A stretch of 64,000 nucleotides of DNA from positions 62,001 to 126,000 of the forward strand of contig DAOUBW010000048.1 of assembly GCA_034432555.1 (NCBI GenBank), written 5' to 3'. The position numbers and the translations under genes were made by a program. The notes under the pieces are model-generated. The model was not told the DNA's origin, ran no database searches, and was given only the letters and a program-made list of their open reading frames with translations. The stretch is from CP2-2F sp034432555. Its GTDB lineage: Bacteria; Chloroflexota; Anaerolineae; Aggregatilineales; UBA2796. This document shows positions 1-7,969 of this stretch, one piece after another. Every line of letters begins with the position of its first letter. Position 1 is the first letter of the stretch.

Positions 1-97
1 GATGACGGTGCTTTCGCTGCTGCCGGTGGTGGTGGTCTTTGGCATTTTGCAGAAATACATCACGACGGGCATCGCCTCTACGGGCTTGAAGGGCTAA
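1..97 (+). CDS. Carbohydrate ABC transporter permease, C-terminal end (partial)
   Basis: Only the last 31 codons lie in the window, read from base 2 to a TAA at 95-97. The peptide has a final membrane segment of the type LPVVVVFGILQKYI followed by TTGIASTGLKG, which is how MalG/UgpE-type inner-membrane permeases end (a hydrophobic helix, then Q-(K/R)-(Y/F)-(I/F)-x-x-G-x-x-x-G-x-x-KG). Such permeases form the membrane channel of a sugar importer with a MalF-type partner and a binding protein, which would lie upstream of the window. pyrD starts 10 bases downstream on the same strand, so the two may be cotranscribed. The family assignment rests on a short tail only. Confidence 0.6.
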   Translation, partial: MTVLSLLPVVVVFGILQKYITTGIASTGLKG

Positions 98-107
98 GCG
101 GCACGGC

Positions 108-1181
108 GTGTATCGCTTCCTCTACCGCCACTTGCTCTCGCGCACGGATGCCGAGTGGATGCACGGCATCGCGCTGCGCGGGCTGGCAGTGGCGGGCAAT
201 TTTCCGCCCAGTCGGGCGCTGCTGCGCGCCGCCTTCCTGCCGCGCCCAGACGGGCTAGGGGTGTGTGCCTTCGGGCTGTCTTTCGCGCACCCGTTAGGGC
301 TGGCGGGCGGCTTTGATAAAGATGGCGTGGCGCTGCACAGCCTAGCCGCGCTCGGCTTCAGCTTTGTAGAGGTTGGCACGATCACGCCGCAGCCACAAGC
401 AGGCAACGCAAAGCCGCGCCTGTTCCGCCTGATGGCAGATCGGGCGCTCATCAACCGTATGGGCTTCCCAAGCGGCGGCATGGTGTCTGCGGCTCAGCAT
501 TTGGTGCGGCGTCCGCAGGGTGTGCCGCTTGCGATCAGCTTGGGGAAAAACAAGGCTACGCCGCTGACCAATGCGTTGAGCGACTACCGCGCCGTGCTTG
601 AATATCTTTACCCATACGGCGATCTGTTTGTGGTCAACATCAGCTCGCCAAACACGCCCGAACTGCGCCGCTTGCAAACACGCGCCTACCTTGCCGATCT
701 GCTGGCAGGCTTGCGCGAAACGCTAGACGCACAGGCAGCACCCAAGCCGCTCTTGATTAAAATTGCGCCCGATCTCAGCCTTGATGAGATCGGCACCCTT
801 TGTGAGTTGGCGCTGCACTATGGCATCAATGGCATGATCGCCACCAACACAACTGTAGCGCGCCCGCCAACCTTACGGAGCGCCGCTGCCACCGAAAGCG
901 GCGGCTTAAGCGGTGCGCCGCTGCGCGCCAAGGCAACTGAGATCGTGCGGCACATCTACCGAGCCACAGGCGGCAAATTGCCCGTGATCGGTGTGGGCGG
1001 TGTTTTCAGTGGCGCGGATGTATGGGAAAAGCTGCGCGCTGGCGCCGTGCTGGTGCAGGCATACACAGGCTTCATCTATGAGGGCATGGCGTTTGTGCGG
1101 CGCGCCTTGTGCGAATTGCGGCAGATTATGGCGGCGGAAGGCGTGCGCGATTTGTGTGAGGTGATCGGCGCGGATGGGTAA
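108..1181 (+). CDS. pyrD: Dihydroorotate dehydrogenase (quinone), class 2
   Basis: The protein (357 aa) oxidises dihydroorotate to orotate in pyrimidine synthesis and passes electrons to quinone. It shows the class 2 layout: an N-terminal membrane-associating helix (about residues 1-40), then an FMN-binding TIM barrel. Visible motifs are PLGLAGGFDKDG near residue 60, EVGTITPQPQAGN, NRMGFPSGG, SLGKNK, VVNISSPNTP with the catalytic serine expected for class 2, LLIKIAPDL, and the phosphate-binding IGVGGVFSGADVWEKL. The length fits class 2. The start is a GTG at 108, 10 bases after the preceding permease. The gene faces rpsA across a 9-bp hairpin at 1183-1207. Confidence 0.93.
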   Translation: MYRFLYRHLLSRTDAEWMHGIALRGLAVAGNFPPSRALLRAAFLPRPDGLGVCAFGLSFAHPLGLAGGFDKDGVALHSLAALGFSFVEVGTITPQPQAGNAKPRLFRLMADRALINRMGFPSGGMVSAAQHLVRRPQGVPLAISLGKNKATPLTNALSDYRAVLEYLYPYGDLFVVNISSPNTPELRRLQTRAYLADLLAGLRETLDAQAAPKPLLIKIAPDLSLDEIGTLCELALHYGINGMIATNTTVARPPTLRSAAATESGGLSGAPLRAKATEIVRHIYRATGGKLPVIGVGGVFSGADVWEKLRAGAVLVQAYTGFIYEGMAFVRRALCELRQIMAAEGVRDLCEVIGADG

Positions 1182-1182
1182 A

Positions 1183-1207
1183 CAGGCGGGAGAACGTTTC
1201 CCGCCTG
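1183..1207. terminator. Bidirectional hairpin terminator between pyrD and rpsA
   Basis: CAGGCGGGA (1183-1191) pairs perfectly with TCCCGCCTG (1199-1207) around a 7-base loop. It sits in the 36-base gap between two convergent genes, so it can end transcripts from both sides. There is no long T tract on either strand. Confidence 0.6.
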
Positions 1208-1217
1208 CGCGGTGTGC

Positions 1218-2519
1218 TTAGCTTTCCTGCGCGTTGCCTTCGGCGGCGTCGGCTGGCTCACCATGAACGCTGGCGCCGTTGCCATTGGTTGGTAGTTCGG
1301 CGTGCGGTGTTTCTTCCAAGGTGCCTTCAGGTAGTTCAATACCTTCAGGATCGGCAGCTTCTGCCGCACTTGCAACAGGTGTAGGTGACTCGCCCTCGGC
1401 AGGCAGATCAACGCCCCAGCGCTGCGTAAAGCCGACGCGGCGCTTATCGGGCTCCAAGCGGCTGATCCGCAGCGGCAGCCGATCACCCTTTTTAACGTAG
1501 CTGTGCGGCTCTTTAAGGGTGCCATCGCCCATTTCGCTGAGGTGCAGCAAGCCTTCCAAGCCATCATCAAGGGCGATGAAGGCGCCGAAATCTACGACGT
1601 TGGTCACCGTGCCTTCAACAGGCTGCCCCTCATGATAACGATTCATGGCGTCTGCCCAAGGATCGGGCAGCAAGCGCTTGCGGCTGAGCGCGATACGGTT
1701 GGTGCCGCGATCAAGGCTTAACACATACACCTCGATCTCGTCGCCAATGTGCAGCACATCTTTGGGATGATCGACGCGGTGCCACGCCAGCTCGCTCACG
1801 TGGATCAAGCCGTCAGCACCACCTAGATTGACGAATGCGCCAAAATCACGCAAGCCGGTGACAATACCCTTGACAATATCGCCTTCCATCAGTTCGGAAA
1901 GCAGTTTCGCCTTCTGCTGGATGCGCCATTCTTTCTGCGCCTCGCGCTCACTGAAGATCAGGCGGCGGCGGGTTTGGTCAACCTCAATAACCTTTACGCC
2001 AAGCACACGGCTAGTCGCATTGAGCGACTCGCGCCGATCTGCGCCGCCCACACCCACTGAAAGCAGATGCGAGGTTGGGATGAAGCCTTCCAGTCGCTTC
2101 CAGCGCACCAAAATACCACCGCGGTTATAGCCCGTCACCACGACTTCTACAACCTCATCAGTGTCCAGCAGGCGGCGCGCTTCTTCCCAGTCCTGCTGCT
2201 GCAAGCCTTGGCTAATCGAAACAAGCAGGCTGCCGTCTTGGTCACGCGGGTTAATCACATAGACAAAAACTGCATCACCAACCTTCAGGGTGGCGCGCAT
2301 CGTTTCATCTAGGCGCTCCAAATCTTGGGATGGCACAATGCCATCTTGTTTTGCTCCCAGATCAACGATGACATCGCCCTTGCCATCAATCTGAAGAATG
2401 GTGGCGCTGCGAATTTCACCGCGCTCTGGTGGCGTGTAGTTGAACGAGGCGTCCAGTAACTCTAAAAACTCTGCCCGTTGTGCCTCTTGTTGCTTTTCAC
2501 GCTCAGACTTATCAGCCAT
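1218..2519 (-). CDS. rpsA: 30S ribosomal protein S1
   Basis: A 433-residue protein with four S1 (OB-fold RNA-binding) repeats, about residues 33-105, 119-190, 208-277 and 293-365. The third and fourth repeats carry the clearest S1 signatures, GIVTGLRDFGAFVNLGGADG with HVSELAW, and GTVTNVVDFGAFIALDDGLEG with LLHLSEM. S1 helps bring mRNA to the 30S subunit. The last ~60 residues are a low-complexity acidic tail. Bacterial S1 with four repeats is typical of Gram-positive, actinobacterial and related lineages, whereas E. coli has six. The reading frame is open upstream to 2585, but MADKSEREK at 2519 (or the ATG just before, 2522) follows an AAAGG and gives the usual highly charged N-terminus, so I chose it. 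Confidence 0.9.
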   Translation of the reverse strand: MADKSEREKQQEAQRAEFLELLDASFNYTPPERGEIRSATILQIDGKGDVIVDLGAKQDGIVPSQDLERLDETMRATLKVGDAVFVYVINPRDQDGSLLVSISQGLQQQDWEEARRLLDTDEVVEVVVTGYNRGGILVRWKRLEGFIPTSHLLSVGVGGADRRESLNATSRVLGVKVIEVDQTRRRLIFSEREAQKEWRIQQKAKLLSELMEGDIVKGIVTGLRDFGAFVNLGGADGLIHVSELAWHRVDHPKDVLHIGDEIEVYVLSLDRGTNRIALSRKRLLPDPWADAMNRYHEGQPVEGTVTNVVDFGAFIALDDGLEGLLHLSEMGDGTLKEPHSYVKKGDRLPLRISRLEPDKRRVGFTQRWGVDLPAEGESPTPVASAAEAADPEGIELPEGTLEETPHAELPTNGNGASVHGEPADAAEGNAQES

Positions 2520-2651
2520 CATACCTTTACTAACCGCCTTACTGCGAGAATGCCCTCCGGTGAGGTACAAAATGTGGAAACACAATGCAGTTCTGCACGA
2601 TTGTGCGCCGTTGCACTTTTGTGCTGTGCCATTATGCCCATGCTTACTGAG

Positions 2652-2681
2652 ATTCTATCAGGCACAGTAACACTATGCCAA
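2652..2681 (-). promoter_or_regulatory. Candidate sigma70-type promoter for rpsA
   Basis: On the minus strand TTGGCA (2681-2676) and TAGAAT (2657-2652) are separated by 18 bases, about 135 bases upstream of the chosen rpsA start. The long leader between promoter and start could hold an autoregulatory structure, as is common for ribosomal protein genes, but I could not define one. The stretch from 2682 to about 2900 shows no gene. Confidence 0.45.
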
Positions 2682-2899
2682 GTGAAAATCTGATGAGATC
2701 GCCGAAATTTAGGGCAAATTCAGAAATGCGCTGTGCCTTTGGTCAGGCATTGGTGCGCCGTTGGCTGTGTTTGTTTCCGCAAGTGGTGCTTCACTTGTTG
2801 GGATGTTCAGTATACCACAGGCTTACCGAAAGCGGCAGGGTCAGCCAGTAGGATGTGGTGAAAACATGGCTATCTGAAGGCTGGTCGGTCGGCGGGCAA

Positions 2900-3382
2900 C
2901 TCTCGCCCACCGACCACACGCCACCGCAAGCACCCTAAAAGGCGTATCTTGAGGTCTCCGCGCTTACCATCTACCGCGATGTAGAGGCGCTCAGCATTGT
3001 CGGCGTGCTGGTTTACGCGCAAAGCGGCGCCAACGGTGGCATCTTCCCTGATGAGCAGTATCGGGTTGCCTTGAATGGACTTTCAGCACAAGACAGGCAC
3101 GCGCTCTTTTTGCAAAGTGATGCACCGCCGCTGCCGTATCTGGGACTTTTGGAGCAGGCAGTCTGGGAAGACCGCTGCCTTTCAGCGCGCTACCAACCCG
3201 TCGAAGGCGATGAAGGCGGGCGCCTGCTAGAAGCCTACGCGCTGGTGGCGAAGACGCTCAACGCCCTGTTAGCGGCAATGCGTACCTGCCGTGCGGTGCG
3301 CTTGCAGGCTGTAGCGCTTAGCCAACAGCGCTTTGTGCGGGAGTCTACCTTTGATCTGCCCACCTGTTGGCGCGCAACGTAG
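2900..3382 (+). pseudogene. Decayed WYL-domain (DeoR-like HTH) transcriptional regulator
   Basis: Translation from 2939 gives LEVSALTIYRDVEALS then GVLVYAQSGANGGI, the HTH and wing signature of WYL regulators (LEVSxRTIYRDVEALSxxGVPVYAExGxxGG). It continues through a LSAQDRHALFL stretch, then LLEQAVWEDRCLSARYQP and LEAYALVAK, which belong to the WYL domain, and ends RFVRESTFDLPTCWRAT, the usual family C-terminal motif. The N-terminus is cut by an in-frame TAA at 2936-2938, although GGQLSPTD just before it in the same frame looks like the lost first helix. The linker between HTH and WYL, and the WYL core, are much shorter than in intact ~310-residue members. So this is a remnant with internal deletions. 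The surviving open frame could still make a 125-aa product from a GTG at 3005. Confidence 0.7.
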
Positions 3383-3604
3383 ATGCCTAACACCTACTGA
3401 AACTTGCCCTTTATCAGAAGGTATGGCATAACTGAAACAGCGCTATATTGTGCAGAAAACACCGCTGCCGTCAACTGAAACACGCATCTATAGGGCACCA
3501 AGCAGATCACAGGATTTCAGCATGAACGCCTGGCAGGTTGGCGAAAGGAGAAAAGGCGCGTTTCTGCCCTTACCATACAGTAAGCGGCACTGGCGCCAAG
3601 TCTG

Positions 3605-4111
3605 ATGAGTGTTGATCCACATTGGGTAGAACAGCATATTAGCAACGAATTGGGCTTGACCGCACGTGATCTGATGCGGTTGTATGGGCTGGAGCAGGGC
3701 GCGCTGTACGACTATCTGCTGACGCTTGCCGATGATTCGGCAGAGGTCTATCAGCACGTGCTTGCCGACATAGACGCGGTGCGCGTTGGCTATCGGCAAG
3801 TGCGCGTGAACGACGAACACATTGAAAAACTGCGCGCATTGCTCAGCGTCTATCCTTTTCATCCGCCAGTTGGCGTCAGCCTGTGGGATGGGCGCGATGG
3901 CTGGCGGCTGAGCGCAGATGACGCACAGTACGTCGCCTTTCGGGCAGCAGATATCGTCGGGCTGGACTTTGAGGCAGGCGATCAGCTTCGGCTGCGCCTA
4001 AACACGCTCGTCATCTGGCAAGCCGATACACCACCCACCTTCGGCAGAGCCTTTCAAGATCGCTTGGTGGATATCACGCTCTATCTGATTGAATTAAGCG
4101 GCGTGCTGTAA
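3605..4111 (+). CDS. Hypothetical protein
   Basis: A 168-aa soluble protein that I do not recognise. It begins with an amphipathic helical part (WVEQHISNELGLTARDLMRLYG, split here into motifs ISNELGLTARDL and LMRLYGLEQGALYDYLL), followed by an acidic middle and a C-terminal part rich in beta and alternating hydrophobics (VAFRAADIVGLDFEAGDQL). No signal peptide or membrane segment is seen. The codon use matches its neighbours, which supports a real gene, but the ATG at 3605 has no good ribosome-binding site. It stands alone between a pseudogene and the LysM gene. Confidence 0.6.
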   Translation: MSVDPHWVEQHISNELGLTARDLMRLYGLEQGALYDYLLTLADDSAEVYQHVLADIDAVRVGYRQVRVNDEHIEKLRALLSVYPFHPPVGVSLWDGRDGWRLSADDAQYVAFRAADIVGLDFEAGDQLRLRLNTLVIWQADTPPTFGRAFQDRLVDITLYLIELSGVL

Positions 4112-4174
4112 CACTGGTTTGCTCTCGAACGAACGCTTGCAAGACGCTTGCCCTACGCTCAGCAGGCGCATAAG

Positions 4175-4203
4175 TTGACACGCTGCGAAAAGTGCATGAT
4201 ACT
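4175..4203 (+). promoter_or_regulatory. Candidate sigma70-type promoter for the LysM-glycosidase gene
   Basis: A perfect TTGACA (4175-4180) is followed after 17 bases by GATACT (4198-4203), 100 bases upstream of the chosen start at 4303. Confidence 0.55.
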
Positions 4204-4302
4204 TCAAGGTAGAAACGCAACCAAACGGCGCAACTTGTGCGAAAAGCCGCCGCTGCGAGGCGTTGGCGTCGGAACGACTACCCTAAGGAAGGATTCTCTA
4301 CT

Positions 4303-5688
4303 ATGCGGCGTATTGCCTTGATCCTTTTGATCCTCGCGTGCTGTGCGATGATGCTGCCTTTAGGCGGCGAGGCACACGCACAGGAGACAATTATTCACGT
4401 GGTGCAGCGCGGTGAGAATCTCTACCGCATTTCGCTGCGTTATGGTGTGCCGGTCAGCGTTATTGCGGCGCGCAATGGCATTGTGAACACCAGCCGTATT
4501 TACGTTGGTCAGCGCTTGATTATTTCAGGCGGCAGTGGCGTGATTATCCCACCCACTCAGCCGCCCGCCACAGGCACAGGCATTTATGTGGTGCAGCGCG
4601 GCGATACGCTGGCGCGCATCGCACAGCGCTTCGGCACAACGGTAGCAGTCTTGGCGCAGCTGAACGGCATTGTGAACGTCAACCTGATCTTCGTCGGGCA
4701 GCAATTGCGCGTGCCGGGTCCCGGCGGTGTGGTTGTGCCAACCCAACAGCCCGGCGGCGGCACACCCGTAGCAGGCTTTGAGATCGGCGGGCAAATTCAG
4801 GGCGGCTTGACTGCCAACAGCGACGCGGTGATGAAAAGCGCCAAGATGAGATGGGTGAAGCGCCAGTTCCCATCCGGTGATGGCAACGCAGTCAGCTTCA
4901 TCCAAGAGGCAAAGGGCGCAGGCTTCAAAGTGATGCTGAGCATTGTAGGCGATAAAAATCGCGTGCTGGACGGCGGCTATCAAGATGAGTATGCCGCCTT
5001 TGTAGGCAATTTGGCACGCGCTGGCGCGGACGCTATTCAGGTCTGGAATGAGATGAACATTGACCGCGAATGGCCACAAGGTCAGATTAACCCCGCCAGC
5101 TATGTGCAGCTGCTCCAGAAGGCGCACGCTGCCATCAAGAGCGCCAATCCGAACACGCTGGTCATCACTGGTGCGCCTGCACCCACTGGCGCAGAAGGCG
5201 CCTTTGGTTTGGCGCGTGTTTGGAACGATGATCGCTATTACAACGGTATGGCTGCGGCTGGCGCAGCGCGCTTTGCCGATTGCATCGGTGTGCATTATAA
5301 CGAAGGCGTGGTCAGCCCAACCGCCACCAGCGGTGACCCACGCGGTGATAACTACCCAACGCGCTATTTCCTGACCATGCTCCAGCGCGCTTTGGCTGCC
5401 TTCCCCGGCAAGCAAGCCTGCTTTAGCGAGCTAGGCTACCTCTCGCCCGAAGGCTACGGACCGCTGCCCGCCAACTTCTCTTGGGCGGCTGGCACCAGCG
5501 CTCAGCGCCAAGCGCAGTTCTTGGGTGAGGCAATCCGCGCAGCGCGCAACAGTGGGCGCGTGCGCCTGGTGATCGTCTTCAATGTGGACTTCACTACCTA
5601 CGGCGATGATCCACAGGCAGGCTACGCCATGATCCGTCCCGGCAACATCTGCCTAGCGTGCGCTACCATTGCCGCCAATGCACCGTAG
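4303..5688 (+). CDS. Secreted LysM protein with a glycoside hydrolase-like (clan A type) domain
   Basis: A 461-aa exported protein. A signal peptide (residues 1-26, cleavage near AHA-QE) is followed by two LysM cell-wall-binding repeats, about 32-76 (HVVQRGENLYRISLRYGV) and 95-140 (YVVQRGDTLARIAQRFGT), joined by Pro/Thr/Gly linkers. From about residue 160 a TIM-barrel-like domain follows. It contains VWNEMNIDREW with a probable acid/base Glu250, and FSELGYLS with a probable nucleophile Glu376, the pattern of clan GH-A enzymes. The substrate is unknown; binding to peptidoglycan or another GlcNAc polymer is inferred from LysM. The frame is open from 4237, but the ATG at 4303 follows AAGGAAGGA and starts a proper signal peptide. 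A T-tailed hairpin at 5717-5743 ends the transcript. Confidence 0.8.
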   Translation: MRRIALILLILACCAMMLPLGGEAHAQETIIHVVQRGENLYRISLRYGVPVSVIAARNGIVNTSRIYVGQRLIISGGSGVIIPPTQPPATGTGIYVVQRGDTLARIAQRFGTTVAVLAQLNGIVNVNLIFVGQQLRVPGPGGVVVPTQQPGGGTPVAGFEIGGQIQGGLTANSDAVMKSAKMRWVKRQFPSGDGNAVSFIQEAKGAGFKVMLSIVGDKNRVLDGGYQDEYAAFVGNLARAGADAIQVWNEMNIDREWPQGQINPASYVQLLQKAHAAIKSANPNTLVITGAPAPTGAEGAFGLARVWNDDRYYNGMAAAGAARFADCIGVHYNEGVVSPTATSGDPRGDNYPTRYFLTMLQRALAAFPGKQACFSELGYLSPEGYGPLPANFSWAAGTSAQRQAQFLGEAIRAARNSGRVRLVIVFNVDFTTYGDDPQAGYAMIRPGNICLACATIAANAP

Positions 5689-5716
5689 GCTGACGCATAC
5701 TTGTGAAAAGGCTTCC

Positions 5717-5751
5717 AAAGGCGTGACTAATCCTCACGCCTTTCTCTTTTT
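5717..5751 (+). terminator. Rho-independent terminator after the LysM gene
   Basis: AAAGGCGTGA (5717-5726) pairs with TCACGCCTTT (5734-5743) around a 7-base loop and is followed by CTCTTTTT. It overlaps the end of the convergent gene at 5734. Confidence 0.75.
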
Positions 5752-6090
5752 GTGCTGTGCCGTAGCTTTTGCCACCTCTTGGACGTAGCTGAGGGCAGCC
5801 TCCGCAAAAGCTGCCCACTGGTCAGCGTGGGCAGGTGTTACCTGCACCCATTCACGCATGGCGGCACGGTCGGGCAGCGGCTGAAAGCGCGTGCTGCCTT
5901 CAAGGGCAAGGGCTGCGCTGCGCTGCGGATCGCGCAGCTTAAAGACCATGTCACCGTTCAGCCACAGCGCGGCAAAAATGCGCCCGTTGATCTGCATGGC
6001 AGGCAAGCTGAACCAGTGCGCCTTCATGGCATCATGCGTCACGCTGAGCGCCGTCAGAATATCCTCAAAATGCTGGCGGCTTGGTGTCAT
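5734..6090 (-). CDS. TfoX N-terminal / YjbR-like domain protein
   Basis: A 118-aa protein resembling the stand-alone TfoX N-terminal domain family: AHWFSLPAMQINGRIFAALW, then MVFKLRDPQRSAALAL, then MREWVQVTPAHADQW and AALSYV, a pattern in which the final Trp and Ala-rich helix are typical. Members are small soluble proteins of uncertain function; the link to competence in enterobacteria does not carry over to them. The gene starts 3 bases after the adenosine deaminase stop, so it is the last gene of a three-gene operon. Confidence 0.65.
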   Translation of the reverse strand: MTPSRQHFEDILTALSVTHDAMKAHWFSLPAMQINGRIFAALWLNGDMVFKLRDPQRSAALALEGSTRFQPLPDRAAMREWVQVTPAHADQWAAFAEAALSYVQEVAKATAQHKKRKA

Positions 6091-6093
6091 CGC

Positions 6094-7155
6094 TCAAATC
6101 CACTGCCAGTTGTCATAGGCGGCAATGATCTCAGCCGCCAGCGCATTCCGTTCAGGCAACGGCAAAAAGACAGACTCGGCGGCGTGAATGGTCATTTGCC
6201 GCAGATCGGATAGTGAGCAGCCCAACACGCCAAACGCTGTGCATAACTCATCAGTCAGGGTGATGTTACACAAGAGTGGATCATCCGTGTTGAGCGTGAC
6301 ACGCAAACCGTGATCGCGCATTTTCCGCAGCGGATGCGCCGCTAGGCTTGGAAATACGCCGCTGTGGATGTTGCTGGTTGGGCAGACTTCAAAGGTGATG
6401 CCGCGCTCACGGGCAAGCGCCACTAACGACAAATCTTCTAAGCTGCGGACGCCATGCCCAATGCGCGTTGCGCCAAGCTGTTCAATGGCAAAGCGCACAT
6501 TTTCAGCGCTTGCCCACTCGCCGGCATGTGCGATGACGTTCATGCCTTCTTGCCGTGCCTCTGCAAAAAGCCCGCGAAATGGCTCTGCCGAAAAGCCTGC
6601 CTCTTGCCCTCCCAAGTCCACCGCCACAATGCCCCGCGCTTTACGCGCCAGTGCTGCATAGACCGCTTGCGCGCCTTCGGCAGCATTCTCATGCCGATTC
6701 AGCGAGATGATCAGGCGCACCGTAATATTGTGCGTGCGCTGCGCCTCATCCACACCGTCACACATACGCTCGATGACTTCAGCAAAGCTCAGATGGCTTG
6801 CCGCTGCCAATGCCTTTGGCGTAAAGCGCAGTTCAAGGTAGCGGATATTATCAGCAGCGGCATCTTCCACAGCTTCCCGCGCCAAGCGCTGGATAATTTC
6901 CGCATTTCGGTAGAATTTGCGGATCACGCTGAACTTGGAGAGAAAGTGCGCGACGGTGTGCGGTGAATTGGGCATGACCTGCACATGAGGGCGCAAGCCT
7001 TCCACATCGTAAGCAGGCACATCGAGCTGGTGCGTGCGGGCAATTTCGGCAAGGCTGCTTAGGCGTAGTGCGCCCTCAAAATGGCGGTGCAACTCAATCT
7101 TAGGCAGTTGGGCAAAGCGTGTTTTCAGCTTGACGAGATCAGTTAGTGCGGTCAT
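6094..7155 (-). CDS. add: Adenosine deaminase
   Basis: A 353-aa cytosolic zinc hydrolase converting adenosine to inosine in purine salvage. Zinc and substrate motifs are in order: ELHRHFEGA near residue 21 (HxH), VIAHAGEW (His and catalytic Glu of HAGE), ATRIGHGV (catalytic His), FEVCPTSNIHSG, and LNTDDPLL (zinc Asp). ELHRHFEGA is slightly unlike the common ELHxHLDGA, so a related aminohydrolase such as adenine deaminase or aminodeoxyfutalosine deaminase cannot be fully excluded. It lies between a small membrane protein and a TfoX-like gene on the same strand. Confidence 0.85.
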   Translation of the reverse strand: MTALTDLVKLKTRFAQLPKIELHRHFEGALRLSSLAEIARTHQLDVPAYDVEGLRPHVQVMPNSPHTVAHFLSKFSVIRKFYRNAEIIQRLAREAVEDAAADNIRYLELRFTPKALAAASHLSFAEVIERMCDGVDEAQRTHNITVRLIISLNRHENAAEGAQAVYAALARKARGIVAVDLGGQEAGFSAEPFRGLFAEARQEGMNVIAHAGEWASAENVRFAIEQLGATRIGHGVRSLEDLSLVALARERGITFEVCPTSNIHSGVFPSLAAHPLRKMRDHGLRVTLNTDDPLLCNITLTDELCTAFGVLGCSLSDLRQMTIHAAESVFLPLPERNALAAEIIAAYDNWQWI

Positions 7156-7175
7156 GAAATCTTCTCGATGCTAAA

Positions 7176-7451
7176 TTACTCATACAACACCCATCCCCAA
7201 TAGCGCCACGCAACCAATAAAACTGCCAACAAACCGCTGATGATCAGCACACTGGCAGCCAAGCCCTCTAACGACAGCGAGGGTAGCCACAGCGAAAGCA
7301 GTGCGCCCAAGATCACTGTCCCAGCACCTAAATAAATGAGCCGATGCAGCGGCGGACGTTTAGTAACGTTGCCCAGCCGACGGCTCAGGGCTGCCAGCAA
7401 GAGCAGTAGCGCCAACACACCATGCAGCGCAAAGACAAGCAGGGCGTTCAT
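7176..7451 (-). CDS. Small integral membrane protein of unknown function
   Basis: A 91-aa hydrophobic protein with three predicted membrane helices (about residues 2-22, 37-57 and 62-88) and a short basic loop after the first (SRRLGNVTKRPP). No family is recognised. It lies 20 bases upstream of add on the same strand. Confidence 0.6.
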   Translation of the reverse strand: MNALLVFALHGVLALLLLLAALSRRLGNVTKRPPLHRLIYLGAGTVILGALLSLWLPSLSLEGLAASVLIISGLLAVLLVAWRYWGWVLYE

Positions 7452-7501
7452 ACGCCCCTACCTACAGGCTGATCTGCGGCATTGCAGCAAGCAGCACGCA
7501 C

Positions 7502-7969
7502 TTAAGCTCCTTGTTGGGTGTTCGTATCCCGCAAAGCACTGCGAATGACATCCACCAACCCGATAATATCTACGGGCTTTGCAAGGTAGCCGTTGAAACC
7601 AGCAGCCAGCACGCGCTCACGGTCACCGGGCATGGTGAAAGCTGCCGTCACCGCCAGGATCGGGATGTGCCGCAGCGCAGGGTCGGCACGCAGGGCGCGC
7701 AGCAACTCCCAACCATCCAGTTTGGGCATCGCCAAATCCGTTAAGACAAGGGTTGGCGCCTGCGTATGGATAATCTGAAGTGCCTCAAGCCCGTTGGAGG
7801 CGGTTGCCACCTTTGCGCCGAAATATTGCAGCGTATCTGCGAACACTTCACGGTTGGCGGGTTCATCATCCACGATCAAAACATACCATGTTGCGACATT
7901 TTGCCAATCTACCACAGGACGATCACACTTTCGTTGCTTGCACGGGGTTATCGAGCGTTTGTGGCACAA
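7502..7969 (-). CDS. Single-domain response regulator (receiver)
   Basis: A receiver-only protein of about 120 residues of domain: VLIVDDEPANREV (acidic pair), LVLTDLAMPKLDGWELL (phospho-acceptor Asp), ILAVTAAF (Thr) and GFNGYLAKPVD (Lys). No output domain follows. The N-terminus is uncertain: the longest frame starts with TTG at 7969 and overlaps the end of the kinase gene by 47 bases. A GTG at 7915 would start 8 bases after the kinase stop and still give the whole domain. It is the likely partner of the kinase directly upstream. Confidence 0.85.
   Translation of the reverse strand: MCHKRSITPCKQRKCDRPVVDWQNVATWYVLIVDDEPANREVFADTLQYFGAKVATASNGLEALQIIHTQAPTLVLTDLAMPKLDGWELLRALRADPALRHIPILAVTAAFTMPGDRERVLAAGFNGYLAKPVDIIGLVDVIRSALRDTNTQQGA

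Noticed and set aside
1076..1570. Minus-strand frame across the pyrD end and the rpsA tail
   Set aside because: Lies in a wrong frame over two confirmed genes and the terminator between them.
4525..5415. 296-codon minus-strand frame opposite the LysM-glycosidase gene
   Set aside because: The plus strand encodes clear LysM and glycosidase motifs; the antisense product has no recognisable domains.
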